A DNA stretch of 64,000 nt from Clostridiales bacterium GWF2_38_85 (GTDB lineage Bacteria; Bacillota; Clostridia; Oscillospirales; CAG-382): contig MGOY01000031.1 of assembly GCA_001797275.1 (NCBI GenBank), positions 1 through 64,000 on the forward strand, in the 5' to 3' direction. How positions within the stretch are numbered: the first letter of the stretch is position 1; each line of letters starts with the position of its first letter. Below are positions 16,247 through 25,008 of this stretch, piece after piece. Under the pieces are notes generated by a model, which was not told where the DNA came from, did not search any database, and saw only the letters and a list, made by a program, of their open reading frames with translations. The position numbers were made by a program, and so were the translations under genes.

Positions 16247-16696
16247 GTGAAAAACAATAAAGGGATGACCTTGGTTGAGCTTATTGTAGCTCTTGCAATA
16301 TCAGCAATTTTACTTGCAACGATAAGTGGAATTCTTTATACTTCGTTGAAAGCTTTTAATGAAATTAACAAATCCAATGAAGATAAAATAATAGGTGATA
16401 CGATTTATGAGTTTGTCGCTAACAGAATCTCAACAGCATCAGGTGTTGAAATAAAGGATGAACAGACTGTAATAATAAATAACAGTGATACTATAAGTAT
16501 TAATTCCAAAGGCAGATTGTTGTATAACGGAATAGATTTATATGGTGATGTATTCTATGAGAACAGAACACTATCCATAAGTGTTTCTAAAAATAGTTCC
16601 GATACAGTAAATATATATGTTTATGTTTTTACCGATAATAAACAGAGTTACAGTGTTGGATCTGTTGTAAAAATGTTGAATTACAAATTCGAATAA
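16247..16696 (+). CDS. Minor prepilin (PilW/GspJ type)
   Basis: 149 residues from a GTG start, with GGGAGAG about 11 nt upstream. The leader KNNKG is followed by MTLVELIVALAISAILLATI with Glu+5. The head is rich in Asn, Ser and Ile (IINNSDTISINSKGRLLYNG). It is the fourth pilin-like protein of the operon, probably part of the tip complex with the two preceding genes. Confidence 0.85.
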   Translation: MKNNKGMTLVELIVALAISAILLATISGILYTSLKAFNEINKSNEDKIIGDTIYEFVANRISTASGVEIKDEQTVIINNSDTISINSKGRLLYNGIDLYGDVFYENRTLSISVSKNSSDTVNIYVYVFTDNKQSYSVGSVVKMLNYKFE

Positions 16697-16723
16697 TAAG
16701 ATATTCAAAGGATAAAATGTGTT

Positions 16724-18397
16724 ATGAAAAACATTCCAATCGGTGAAGTTCTGCGTGAACTTGGATATATAACAGAACCACAGCTTCAGATGGCGCTAAA
16801 TGAACAAAAAGAAGATAATAATAAGCGACTCGGCTCTATATTTATAGAAAAGGGCTTTATAACTGAGCAACAAATGTTGGTTGCACTCGGTCAAAGATTA
16901 AATCTGCCGTTAATATTAATTGAAACCTATCCGGTGGATTTAAATGCCGTAATAAAGATACCCAGGCAGCTCGCATCAAAATATAAACTAATCGCTATCG
17001 GCGAAAAAGAAACAGGGCTTGTTGTTGCTGCAAACGATCCTTTGAATTTTTATGCAATTGAGGATATCAGGCAGATAACAAACATGCCTGTTGAAATAGT
17101 ACTTGCTTCAAGAAAATCGATAGAGAAAGCAATAGAATATTATTATTCCGAATCCGAAGCCAAAAAAGCGGTCAGCAAGATCGAGGTTGCTGTTGCTTCG
17201 ACACCGGTAATATCAGAACCGGAAGGATCGCCGGAAGAAGATGATGATGCACCGGTCGTCAAACTGCTGAACTCGTTACTTCTCAGGGGTTACCATTCGA
17301 ACGTCAGCGATATACATATCGAAATTTTCGAGGACACAACTGTTGTAAGAAACCGTATTGACGGAATGATTCTGGATTATGCAACATTATCGCCGACATT
17401 GCATCCTTCATTGATTGCAAGAATAAAAATAATGGCGAACATGGATATAGCAGAAAGACGATTGCCTCAGGACGGTCACTTTAAGGTTACAATTGAGGAT
17501 GCAAACATAAATGCACGTGTATCGGTTATACCGACAGTTTACGGCGAAAAAGCAGTAATTCGTTTTCTTTATACAAACGCACTTATCGACCGTGCCGGAA
17601 GCTTTGGTATGTCAGAAGATAATTATAAAAAGTTAACCAGGATATTAAAGAGTCCTCATGGTATAGTATATCTGACAGGACCGACAGGTAGCGGTAAAAC
17701 AACAACCCTTTACATGATTCTTGAACATTTGCTTAAGAAAGATGTTAACATATCAACTATAGAGGATCCTGTCGAACGTAATATTCCGAGGGTAAATCAG
17801 ATGCAGGTCAATAATGTGTCAGGGTTGACCTTCGGTGTTGGACTGAGATCATTGCTGAGACAGGATCCGGATATAATAATGGTCGGAGAAACACGTGACA
17901 ACGAAACGGCATCAATATCCATTCGTGCTGCAATAACAGGACATCTGGTTTTATCAACATTACATACGAATGATGCAGTGTCAACCATAGTCCGTTTAGT
18001 AGATATGGGAATTGCTCCATATCTGATTGCAAGTGCGATTGTAGGCGTTGTGGCACAGCGACTGGTCAGAAAAATATGTCCCCATTGCGGATATGATTAC
18101 ACTCCTGATGATTCGGAAAAGGAGATGCTGGGAATTAATCTGTCAAGAGTCAGAAAGGGGAAAGGCTGTGATTATTGTAATCACACAGGATATAAAGGTC
18201 GAATAGCGATACATGAAATAGTTGAAATAGATAAAAATATTAGAAAAATGATAACTCAAAACGCTCCGATCGATAAAATATACGAATATGCAACAATACA
18301 GCAGGGAGTAAAGACGCTGCGTGACAATGTGTTGAGACTTGTAATTGAGGGAATAACGACAACCGACGAAATGGCTAAGATCGCATACTCATATTGA
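16724..18397 (+). CDS. pilB: Type IV pilus extension ATPase PilB
   Basis: 557 residues, the hexameric motor that drives pilus polymerisation at the inner face of the membrane. The N-terminal GspE-N/MshEN-like domain (IGEVLRELGYITEPQLQMAL, LGSIFIEKGFI) is of the kind that can bind c-di-GMP. The core has Walker A (GPTGSGKTTT), the Asp box, a Walker B region (RQDPDIIMVGETRD) and the His box (GHLVLSTLHTND). A tetracysteine zinc site follows (CPHC ... CDYC). Last gene of the operon; no retraction ATPase PilT is found in the window. Confidence 0.95.
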   Translation: MKNIPIGEVLRELGYITEPQLQMALNEQKEDNNKRLGSIFIEKGFITEQQMLVALGQRLNLPLILIETYPVDLNAVIKIPRQLASKYKLIAIGEKETGLVVAANDPLNFYAIEDIRQITNMPVEIVLASRKSIEKAIEYYYSESEAKKAVSKIEVAVASTPVISEPEGSPEEDDDAPVVKLLNSLLLRGYHSNVSDIHIEIFEDTTVVRNRIDGMILDYATLSPTLHPSLIARIKIMANMDIAERRLPQDGHFKVTIEDANINARVSVIPTVYGEKAVIRFLYTNALIDRAGSFGMSEDNYKKLTRILKSPHGIVYLTGPTGSGKTTTLYMILEHLLKKDVNISTIEDPVERNIPRVNQMQVNNVSGLTFGVGLRSLLRQDPDIIMVGETRDNETASISIRAAITGHLVLSTLHTNDAVSTIVRLVDMGIAPYLIASAIVGVVAQRLVRKICPHCGYDYTPDDSEKEMLGINLSRVRKGKGCDYCNHTGYKGRIAIHEIVEIDKNIRKMITQNAPIDKIYEYATIQQGVKTLRDNVLRLVIEGITTTDEMAKIAYSY

Positions 18398-18449
18398 TAT
18401 ACTTAATATTGACATGTGAAAAAAAGATTAATAAATGTCGAAAAAGTGA

Positions 18450-18477
18450 TTGACAAAATGCTATGTTATATTATATT
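18450..18477 (+). promoter_or_regulatory. Promoter of the zinc-ribbon gene pair
   Basis: TTGACA at 18450-18455 and TATATT at 18472-18477 (16-bp spacer); an alternative -10 TATTAT starts at 18474. Confidence 0.65.
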
Positions 18478-18485
18478 ATAGAATA

Positions 18486-18557
18486 TATATTAAACTAACA
18501 AATGAATTGTGATTTTAATATTTTAAAAACCAAAAATCACAGACATTTTTCAAATTT
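18486..18557. repeat. ~105-bp palindromic repeat family, half copy
   Basis: Begins with the family end TATATTAAACTAACAAATG and contains the GTGATTTT/AAAAATCAC inner arms and a CATTTTTCAAATT block shared with the copy at 48415. The right end is missing, replaced by the ribosome binding site of the next gene. Confidence 0.7.
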
Positions 18558-18574
18558 TGAAAGGAGTTAATCTT

Positions 18575-18991
18575 ATGTTTTGTAAAAAATGCGGTACTCA
18601 GATGGACGACAACGCAAAGTTCTGCCCGAGCTGCGGAGCAGTCAACGGAGCGCAGAGTCAGCAAACTTACGCACCGTCACAACAGACCTATGCTCCGCCA
18701 CAACCCCAAATGCAGTATAACATGATGAACCAATATCTCAGCACTCCACTAAGCATGGGACAGTATTTGGGAATGATGTTTCTTCAATTAATCCCGCTTG
18801 TTGGCTTCATACTGTTATTAATGTGGGCATTCGGCAGCAATGTCAATGTAAATAAGAAAAACTATGCGAGAGCCATATTGATTTATGGCATTATTATAGG
18901 AATAATAACAGCAATTTTCTCAACGTTTATAATTACGGCAGTAGTAGAAATTTTTTCAGAATACGCAAGAAGCGGTGGATATTTTTATTAA
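18575..18991 (+). CDS. Zinc-ribbon membrane protein
   Basis: 138 residues from ATG 18575 (AAAGGAG 9 nt upstream). The N-terminal zinc ribbon is CKKCG-x9-CPSCG, followed by a Gln/Pro-rich linker with repeated QQTYAPxQ, then a membrane part with two hydrophobic helices (MMFLQLIPLVGFILLLMWAF and LIYGIIIGIITAIFSTFII). Such proteins are frequent in Clostridia; no function is established. It forms a pair with the next zinc-ribbon gene (17-nt gap), suggesting a membrane complex. Confidence 0.7.
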   Translation: MFCKKCGTQMDDNAKFCPSCGAVNGAQSQQTYAPSQQTYAPPQPQMQYNMMNQYLSTPLSMGQYLGMMFLQLIPLVGFILLLMWAFGSNVNVNKKNYARAILIYGIIIGIITAIFSTFIITAVVEIFSEYARSGGYFY

Positions 18992-19008
18992 AATAGGAGG
19001 AGAATATT

Positions 19009-19542
19009 ATGCCATTTTGTTCTAAATGCGGTGCGAAGCTTGAAGACGGAATAAAATTTTGTTCAGGTTGCGGAGCACCGGTAGGAAACGATCAACAAAC
19101 AAATACAAACAACCAGAGCAGCACAGGCTCATCACAGTTCAATGATACCTTCAAAAAATTCACCAATACTGCAGATTCAACTGCAGAGTATGATAGAATG
19201 GACATTGAGCAGAATAAAGTAATGGCAGTGCTTGCGTATTTAGGAATACTTGTGTTAGTTCCAATTCTAGCAGCACCTAATTCTAAGTATGCAAAATTCC
19301 ATGCAAACCAAGGATTGATTTTAATTATTGCATCAATTGCTTATGGCATTGCAAGTAGTATAGTAAGCGGTATATTATGGGCGGTATTGTTTAGAGTTTC
19401 GTTTATACCGACGATAATTACATTAATTCTTAACTTGGCTTGGCTGGCATTTACGGTATTTCATATTCTTGGTATTGTCAATGCTGCACAGAGCAAAGCA
19501 AAAGAGCTTCCTTTGATAGGTAAGTTCAGAATACTCAAATAA
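19009..19542 (+). CDS. Zinc-ribbon protein with DUF4870-like membrane domain
   Basis: 177 residues; zinc ribbon CSKCG-x9-CSGCG at the N-terminus, Gln/Asn-rich linker, and from about residue 65 a membrane region. Features such as NKVMAVLAYLGILVLVPILA, KYAKFHANQGLIL and HILGIVNAAQSKAKELPLIG are typical of the DUF4870/TM2-like family of four-helix membrane proteins. AGGAGGAG provides a strong ribosome binding site. The role is unknown. Confidence 0.75.
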   Translation: MPFCSKCGAKLEDGIKFCSGCGAPVGNDQQTNTNNQSSTGSSQFNDTFKKFTNTADSTAEYDRMDIEQNKVMAVLAYLGILVLVPILAAPNSKYAKFHANQGLILIIASIAYGIASSIVSGILWAVLFRVSFIPTIITLILNLAWLAFTVFHILGIVNAAQSKAKELPLIGKFRILK

Positions 19543-19563
19543 TCAGTTTACATAAATATTAGC

Positions 19564-19590
19564 GGAGAATTTTAGAGTTCTCCACTTTTT
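19564..19590 (+). terminator. Terminator after the zinc-ribbon pair
   Basis: GGAGAA / TTCTCC stem followed by CACTTTTT. Confidence 0.7.
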
Positions 19591-19699
19591 ATAATGACAG
19601 TATCATGCAATTAAAAATAGTTAAGGTCATCGAAGGCAGTCTTGTAATTAAGTCAAAAGAAGCGGTTGAGTAATAAAAAAATATCCTATGGAGATCAAT

Positions 19700-20617
19700 A
19701 TGAGATACGCTCTTATTTCCGATGTTCATGGTAATTATCCTGCTCTCTGTGCAGTCCTTGAAGATGCGAATAGTGCTAACATTAATAAGTATATATTTAT
19801 TGGTGATTACTATATGTGTTTCCCATATTCGAATCAAGTAATTGAAAAAATTAGGAACTACCCGAATTCATATGCTGTTCGCGGGAATGAAGAAGATAGA
19901 ATAGAAATGTTATCAAAGAAAGATAAAAGTACTTGGACCGATGGACAGTTTCAGGCTTTATATTGGTATTACAATGAAATTACATCTGAAAATAGAAAAT
20001 ATCTAAAGGAGCTTCCTCGGAGTGCTGTAATTGATGAGCATTTACACGCCGCCCATTGGTCATCGGAGTTTATCGGGAATGTAGAAATGGAAAAATTCTC
20101 GACAAGTCGGCTTCAACAAAGGTTTGGAGATCGTACGCCGACAAAAGAAGATATTATAACTGTAATATTAGAAATATTAGATAGCGATGCCACTTTTAAC
20201 AAAAGATTATCTGAACTTGATGACGGGGTATATATTTTTGGTCATTCTCATATTCAATGGCATAAACAGTACGGTAATAAATTTTTTATAAATCCCGGTT
20301 CGTGTGGATTTCCTATAGATTTTTCAGGAGGAGCACCATATACAATCCTTGAAATTGAAAACGGTGTTGTATCGGTTGATGAGCGACGCATAATGTACGA
20401 TGAGGACAAATGTGTAAATGATTTGCTCAATTCCTCTCTTTACATGCATGAAAAGGTTTGGAATGACATCATTATCAAGGAATTTAAAGCACACAGCGAA
20501 GTTCTTATGCATTTTCTTATGTTTGTCGAAGATTATGCAAACAAAATTAATGATAAAATAAGACCATACACAAAGCAAACATGGGCTGAAGCATATTCTG
20601 CATGGCAACAACTTTGA
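19700..20617 (+). CDS. Metallophosphoesterase (calcineurin-like, YfcE/ApaH type)
   Basis: 305 residues from ATG 19700, 6 nt after GGAG; the ATG at 19688 is part of the ribosome binding site. Metal-binding motifs appear in order: ISDVHGNYPAL (D-x-H), FIGDYYM (GD), VRGNEED (GN-x-x), FGHSHIQWHK (GHxH) and NPGSCGFP. These define a two-metal phosphoesterase. The C-terminal ~90 residues are helical (DDLLNSSLYMHEKVWNDIII). Substrate not predictable; small YfcE-like enzymes act on phosphodiesters or nucleotides. Confidence 0.8.
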   Translation: MRYALISDVHGNYPALCAVLEDANSANINKYIFIGDYYMCFPYSNQVIEKIRNYPNSYAVRGNEEDRIEMLSKKDKSTWTDGQFQALYWYYNEITSENRKYLKELPRSAVIDEHLHAAHWSSEFIGNVEMEKFSTSRLQQRFGDRTPTKEDIITVILEILDSDATFNKRLSELDDGVYIFGHSHIQWHKQYGNKFFINPGSCGFPIDFSGGAPYTILEIENGVVSVDERRIMYDEDKCVNDLLNSSLYMHEKVWNDIIIKEFKAHSEVLMHFLMFVEDYANKINDKIRPYTKQTWAEAYSAWQQL

Positions 20618-20721
20618 AATGCGAAACAATTCATTTTAGTAACGCTTAATTTATAGTTCAACCATTATATATTATAAGCCTTTATGCTCGGAATATGGAA
20701 AGGGTTTGCCGGACTTAAAAG

Positions 20722-20811
20722 GTGGTTATTATTATAATTTTCAAATACATTATCTCAAAAATCGATGGAGACTACGCCCATTTGAAAAGAATCGATATAG
20801 AAAAGGTATAA
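20722..20811 (+). pseudogene. Remnant of a small protein (KYIISKIDGDYAHLKRID)
   Basis: A 29-codon frame from GTG encodes a segment that resembles the opening of small clostridial proteins with an ISKIDGDYA-type start. It stops early and has no clear ribosome binding site, so I read it as a fragment. Confidence 0.3.
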
Positions 20812-21012
20812 AGCGGTTGTTTGAGAATTTTGAATATAGTACCATTAAATAAAAATTAGCATAATTATCCCCTCGATTCAAATAATGATTCGAGGGGATA
20901 TTCATTTATTACGATTATTCCTTTTCTTTGCTTTTATATCGAAAGTCGGATACTTTTAAAATTCATCTTTCTAAACTTTACACTTTTTCTAAATATAGCA
21001 CCTTATTACGTC

Positions 21013-21041
21013 TTGAATTAAAGCAGACTGCATGTTATACT
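21013..21041 (+). promoter_or_regulatory. Promoter of the GHL10-type gene
   Basis: TTGAAT at 21013-21018 and TATACT at 21036-21041, 17-bp spacer. Confidence 0.65.
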
Positions 21042-21081
21042 TATTGTATTAATAATGACAAGAACATGAGGTATTACAGTA

Positions 21082-23496
21082 ATGACAATTAAAAAAGTAT
21101 TGGTTTTTATGTTACTTGCGGCACTGGTGCTGCCAGTGATGGTAATCAGTGGTATGGCAGTTGAAAGCGGGGCGGAGCTTGTGTGTTTTATAGACGGCGA
21201 AAACGTTACACGCTGGGCGGATACATCGGTTGTATACCGCAAAAAAGCGAATACAGAACAGAACGAATGGGGTTATAATGTAGTCGTCGGAGCTGATGGC
21301 AAGGTGATGAAACTTATAGATTCCGGAGATACATCGGGTAAGAATCTTTTTATTCCCGAAGACGGAATGGTAGTTTCCGCAACAGGAACTAAAATCGAAT
21401 GGCTGAAGACAAATATCGTTGCCGGTGATTATGTTTACTACGACAGCATTTCTTCGAGAGTGCTTGTCTCGAAGGACGGCGAGTTCTCCCCGTTTTATGA
21501 GGTAGGTCATACAATAACCGGCTTTAATCAGGTCAGATATGCTTCGACCTTTATTATCTACAACAAATCCGGTAATCAAACCGGTACAAACGGTTATGGT
21601 TATGAGGTTTCGGTAAACAGCGAGGGAACGATTATATCGGCAGGCGGAAATGACAATACGGTTCCCGACAGCGGATATGTTATATCTGCAATCGAACCGG
21701 CAGATAAAGAATTTCTAAAGATGTATGGCATTGTCGGCGCAAGTGCAGTTATCGGCAGTGATAAAAAAACAGTTATAATATCATATAATTCAGAAAACCT
21801 CAGAAAATCGGTTCAATTGAGAATAGAAGGGTTAAATACAAAAATATCGGGTGCTAAGGCTTCATACATGCAGATCGATTATGATGAGCTTGAATCAAAA
21901 ATTACAAGCTTCGAAATCATTTCAGATTACGCTTCAATCACATTGCAGAAGAGAAATAAGCTCTTTGAAGAAATAGATGCTGTCGGATATGAAATCAGTG
22001 AATCACCGGCGGTTGAGCTTCGCGGAATCTGGCATGAAACAGTGGAAACAACTGTCGCAGGTGTTCAGAAGGTAGTCAGTGATTTAAAAGCAGCCGGTAT
22101 AAATCAATTAAATCTCGGAATTTCAAGCGGATATAATACAATACTTCCGCTTGTCGACGATTTCCCCTTCAAGCAGAAAGCATCTCTCAGGGGTGTTGAC
22201 ATATTGCAGGCATATGTTGATGAATGTGAAAAAGCAGGAATCGAGCTTATTGTCAGCGTTGCAATATTCAGAAACAGCGCAGGTGCTTCTACAATAAAAC
22301 CCGAATGGCTTACAAAATCAAACGGCGTTGAATCTGCTGAGGACGAATCACAGTATTTCTTCAATCCCGCAAATAACGAATATCGTGAATACATAAAAAG
22401 ATATCTGCTTTTCATAATTGAGAATTACGAGATAGACGGACTGCAGTTGGATTACATCAGATATCCCGGAACTGTCGGCGGTATCGATTATGGCTATGAT
22501 GATTTGACGAAGTCGATGTTCGCAGAAAAATACAATGTCGATGCAAGTATAGTCGATGAAATAGCAACCCGGCAGAGCAGCCATAGTATGTGGAGTCAAT
22601 GGATTGAGTTCAAGGTAGAGCTTGTTACCTCCTTTGTTGAGGAGATCAGACTGTTGACCACAACCATCCGCCCGGATATATACCTCTCGGCCGCTGTCGC
22701 AAGCGATACTCGTCTGTCGACCTATTGCCAGGACACAGAGAAATGGATGCAGGACGGATTGCTTGACGCTATTTACCCGATGACATACGGTGAGGGTGTT
22801 CTCAGCAGCAGACTTGACACATTTGCAGGCTTCACAGGCGAAAGCGCATACTTATTTATGGGAAGCGGTTCGTACATGACCTTGTCAGATGCTGAAACCT
22901 ATAAACAGACAATTGATTCGAGATACAACGCTGACGGAGTTTGTTTTTTCGAGTATTTCAGCTACCTTGCACACGGTTATTCGAAATTTTTGCTTCAGAA
23001 CGCATTCAAGACACCGGCACTGACACCAACCCTCAGTTCAACCGAAGCGGTAAAAGCACAGATTGAATATGCCGCAAAGCGTATAAATGATGTAATTGTT
23101 CCTTATGAAGGCATAACACAGGACAAAGCTACTCAGATTATCGACAGCCTTGATGCTTTGAGCGGCGATATAACAATTGAGAAAACAGACGCCGCGATTG
23201 AAGCTATAAACGCAATAATTGAAGGTACTGACAGCGAAATTGCTATACAAGCTGACCTTGCAAAGCTCAGAAAGATAATCCTGCTGTCAAAGGACGCGGC
23301 AAAAGCGGCTTATCCGGGAATTGACAAGGATGAAAGCACAGTCGAAAGCGAAGCAGAATCAGAAGCTGCGACATCAGGCGTTGAATCTCAGGCAGACAAA
23401 ACAAAATCAAATTTCCCATTACCCTTGATTATAGCAATCGGCGCGGTCATAGTTGCCGCAGGTGTTGTATTTGTTATAAAGAAAAAGAAGAAATAG
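21082..23496 (+). CDS. Surface-anchored GHL10/DUF187-type glycoside hydrolase
   Basis: 804 residues. A signal peptide (IKKVLVFMLLAALVLPVMVI) is followed by ~240 residues of beta-rich unknown sequence. The glycosidase domain spans about residues 310-650: ELRGIWHETVETTVAGVQKV, LNLGISSGYN, GIELIVSVAIF, YEIDGLQLDYIRYPG and AIYPMTYGEG are the hallmarks of the GHL10 (YngK/DUF187) TIM barrel. A helical stretch (~655-745) resembling FIVAR-type spacers comes next, then a Ser/Glu-rich linker and a single membrane helix with a KKKKK end (FPLPLIIAIGAVIVAAGVVF). It is therefore held on the outer face of the membrane. The family is thought to act on cell-wall or related glycans; substrate unproven. Confidence 0.85.
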   Translation: MTIKKVLVFMLLAALVLPVMVISGMAVESGAELVCFIDGENVTRWADTSVVYRKKANTEQNEWGYNVVVGADGKVMKLIDSGDTSGKNLFIPEDGMVVSATGTKIEWLKTNIVAGDYVYYDSISSRVLVSKDGEFSPFYEVGHTITGFNQVRYASTFIIYNKSGNQTGTNGYGYEVSVNSEGTIISAGGNDNTVPDSGYVISAIEPADKEFLKMYGIVGASAVIGSDKKTVIISYNSENLRKSVQLRIEGLNTKISGAKASYMQIDYDELESKITSFEIISDYASITLQKRNKLFEEIDAVGYEISESPAVELRGIWHETVETTVAGVQKVVSDLKAAGINQLNLGISSGYNTILPLVDDFPFKQKASLRGVDILQAYVDECEKAGIELIVSVAIFRNSAGASTIKPEWLTKSNGVESAEDESQYFFNPANNEYREYIKRYLLFIIENYEIDGLQLDYIRYPGTVGGIDYGYDDLTKSMFAEKYNVDASIVDEIATRQSSHSMWSQWIEFKVELVTSFVEEIRLLTTTIRPDIYLSAAVASDTRLSTYCQDTEKWMQDGLLDAIYPMTYGEGVLSSRLDTFAGFTGESAYLFMGSGSYMTLSDAETYKQTIDSRYNADGVCFFEYFSYLAHGYSKFLLQNAFKTPALTPTLSSTEAVKAQIEYAAKRINDVIVPYEGITQDKATQIIDSLDALSGDITIEKTDAAIEAINAIIEGTDSEIAIQADLAKLRKIILLSKDAAKAAYPGIDKDESTVESEAESEAATSGVESQADKTKSNFPLPLIIAIGAVIVAAGVVFVIKKKKK

Positions 23497-23531
23497 TGTG
23501 TATTATCCGGTGATGAACAGGGGGGGAATTT

Positions 23532-24791
23532 ATGGATAAAATCAGAATAAAACTATACGACTTTTTGCTTTGTATTTCAAAGGCGCAGGACCTTGTTTCG
23601 CATAAGCTCAACAATCACCAACAGATGGTTGCATATTTGTCCTACAAGCTCGTCGAGCAGCTGGATTTAAGCAGTGTCGCATGCCAGAGAATTTTTATGG
23701 CAGGGCTTGTTCATGACATTGGCTCGCTGTCAAGCAACGAAAAGCTGGAGATTGTTGAAGCTGAAACGCCGAACATAAACAGCCATGCCTTCAGAGGTGC
23801 GAAGCTTATCGACTGTTTTAAGCCAACACAGGAAATCTCTGATATGATAAGGTATCACCATATTCCTTGGGAAAACGGAAAAGGCAGATACTGTAAAGAC
23901 AATGAAATACCGCTTGAAAGTCATATTCTGCATCTGGCTGACAGGGTTTGTGTCAAAATAAAGCCTGCCGAAAACATACTTGTTCAGATACCGCAGGTGA
24001 TTGCCGAAATAAAGCAGAATGCAGGAATACAGTTCAATCCTGGTGCTGTCGCGGCATTGGAGATGCTTGCCCAAAAAGAAAGTGTTTGGCTTGATCTGAT
24101 ATCAAAGAATCCAGCCGATACGCTGCCCGATGTTCTTGCCGCAGAAAGCTTTATTTTAGGAATCAATGATATAATAGACCTGTCACAGATGTTTTCCCAG
24201 ATCATAGACTTCAGAAGCAAATTCACTGCAAGGCATTCCGCAGGTGTGGCAAATACCGCAAAAATGCTTGCCGAGCTTGTAGGCTTTTCACCATACGAGT
24301 GTAAGCTGATGCTTGTTGCCGGGCACCTTCACGATATCGGCAAGCTTGCGATAAGCAACGATATTCTTGAAAAGCCGGGGAAGCTTGACGACAGTGAAAC
24401 CAAGATAATGCGAACCCATACCTATTATACATACCGTCTGTTGGAGCCGATAAATGAATTCAAGGTTATAAACGAATGGGCTTCCTTCCATCACGAAAGG
24501 TTGGACGGCAACGGATATCCCTTTCACCTTAACGACAGCTATCTGTCATATGGCTCACGGATTATGGCTGTTGCGGATGTGTTTACAGCTATAACAGAAA
24601 ACCGCCCCTATCGGGTAGGGATGGAAGACAGCAAAGCAATGAAAGTGCTGAAAAATATGGTCACTGACAAGGCTCTGGACAGGAATGTAACCGAAATTCT
24701 GCTCGATAACTTTACCGAGATCAACAAAATGCGTGCAGAAGCTCAGGCTGCTGCCAAGGCAAGATACGAGCAATTTATGAAGCTGAAATAA
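23532..24791 (+). CDS. HD-GYP domain phosphodiesterase (c-di-GMP hydrolase type)
   Basis: 419 residues with two HD domains. The first (~20-130) has MAGLVHDIGSLSS. The second (~235-390) has the full HD-GYP set: ARHSAGVANTAKMLAEL, GHLHDIGKLAI, HTYYTYRLL, HHERLDGNGYP and ADVFTAITENRPYR. HHExxDGxGYP marks active cyclic-di-GMP phosphodiesterases. Thus it probably lowers c-di-GMP; the pilus operon 5 kb upstream, whose PilB has an MshEN-like domain, is a plausible target (inference). GGGGGGAAT lies before ATG. There are no membrane helices, so it is cytoplasmic. Confidence 0.9.
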   Translation: MDKIRIKLYDFLLCISKAQDLVSHKLNNHQQMVAYLSYKLVEQLDLSSVACQRIFMAGLVHDIGSLSSNEKLEIVEAETPNINSHAFRGAKLIDCFKPTQEISDMIRYHHIPWENGKGRYCKDNEIPLESHILHLADRVCVKIKPAENILVQIPQVIAEIKQNAGIQFNPGAVAALEMLAQKESVWLDLISKNPADTLPDVLAAESFILGINDIIDLSQMFSQIIDFRSKFTARHSAGVANTAKMLAELVGFSPYECKLMLVAGHLHDIGKLAISNDILEKPGKLDDSETKIMRTHTYYTYRLLEPINEFKVINEWASFHHERLDGNGYPFHLNDSYLSYGSRIMAVADVFTAITENRPYRVGMEDSKAMKVLKNMVTDKALDRNVTEILLDNFTEINKMRAEAQAAAKARYEQFMKLK

Positions 24792-24824
24792 TAATGTTTC
24801 TAAATCGAATTAATATAACAACAA

Positions 24825-24844
24825 CGCTCGGGAAATCCCGAGCG
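24825..24844 (+). terminator. Terminator after the HD-GYP gene
   Basis: CGCTCGGG AAAT CCCGAGCG, perfect 8-bp stem, followed by an A-rich stretch and TTTTAT. Confidence 0.7.
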
Positions 24845-24941
24845 AAAAACATTTTATACAAACGGTTTACTTAATAAGTGAATCTCAACTTTTTTCTATT
24901 CTATAATTTTATAAAACCAATGAACTTTTTACTCCTTTAAA

Positions 24942-24985
24942 CGACTATAACCATTGATGATTCAGATCATCAATGGTTATAGTCG
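24942..24985 (+). promoter_or_regulatory. Perfect 20-bp hairpin upstream of the sigma-like gene
   Basis: CGACTATAACCATTGATGAT, loop TCAG, and the exact reverse complement. It ends 23 nt before the start codon and is followed by a second palindrome GAAAGTACTTTC (24985-24996) that abuts the ribosome binding site. Confidence 0.75.
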
Positions 24986-25008
24986 AAAGTACTTTCAAAG
25001 GAACCAAT

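Larger units (their letters stand above)
20618..21081. other. Intergenic region with hairpin and promoter
   Basis: Holds a possible small gene remnant at 20722-20811, a hairpin at 20867-20899 (ATCCCCTCGA / TCGAGGGGAT) and the promoter at 21013-21041. Nothing else recognised. Confidence 0.5.
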
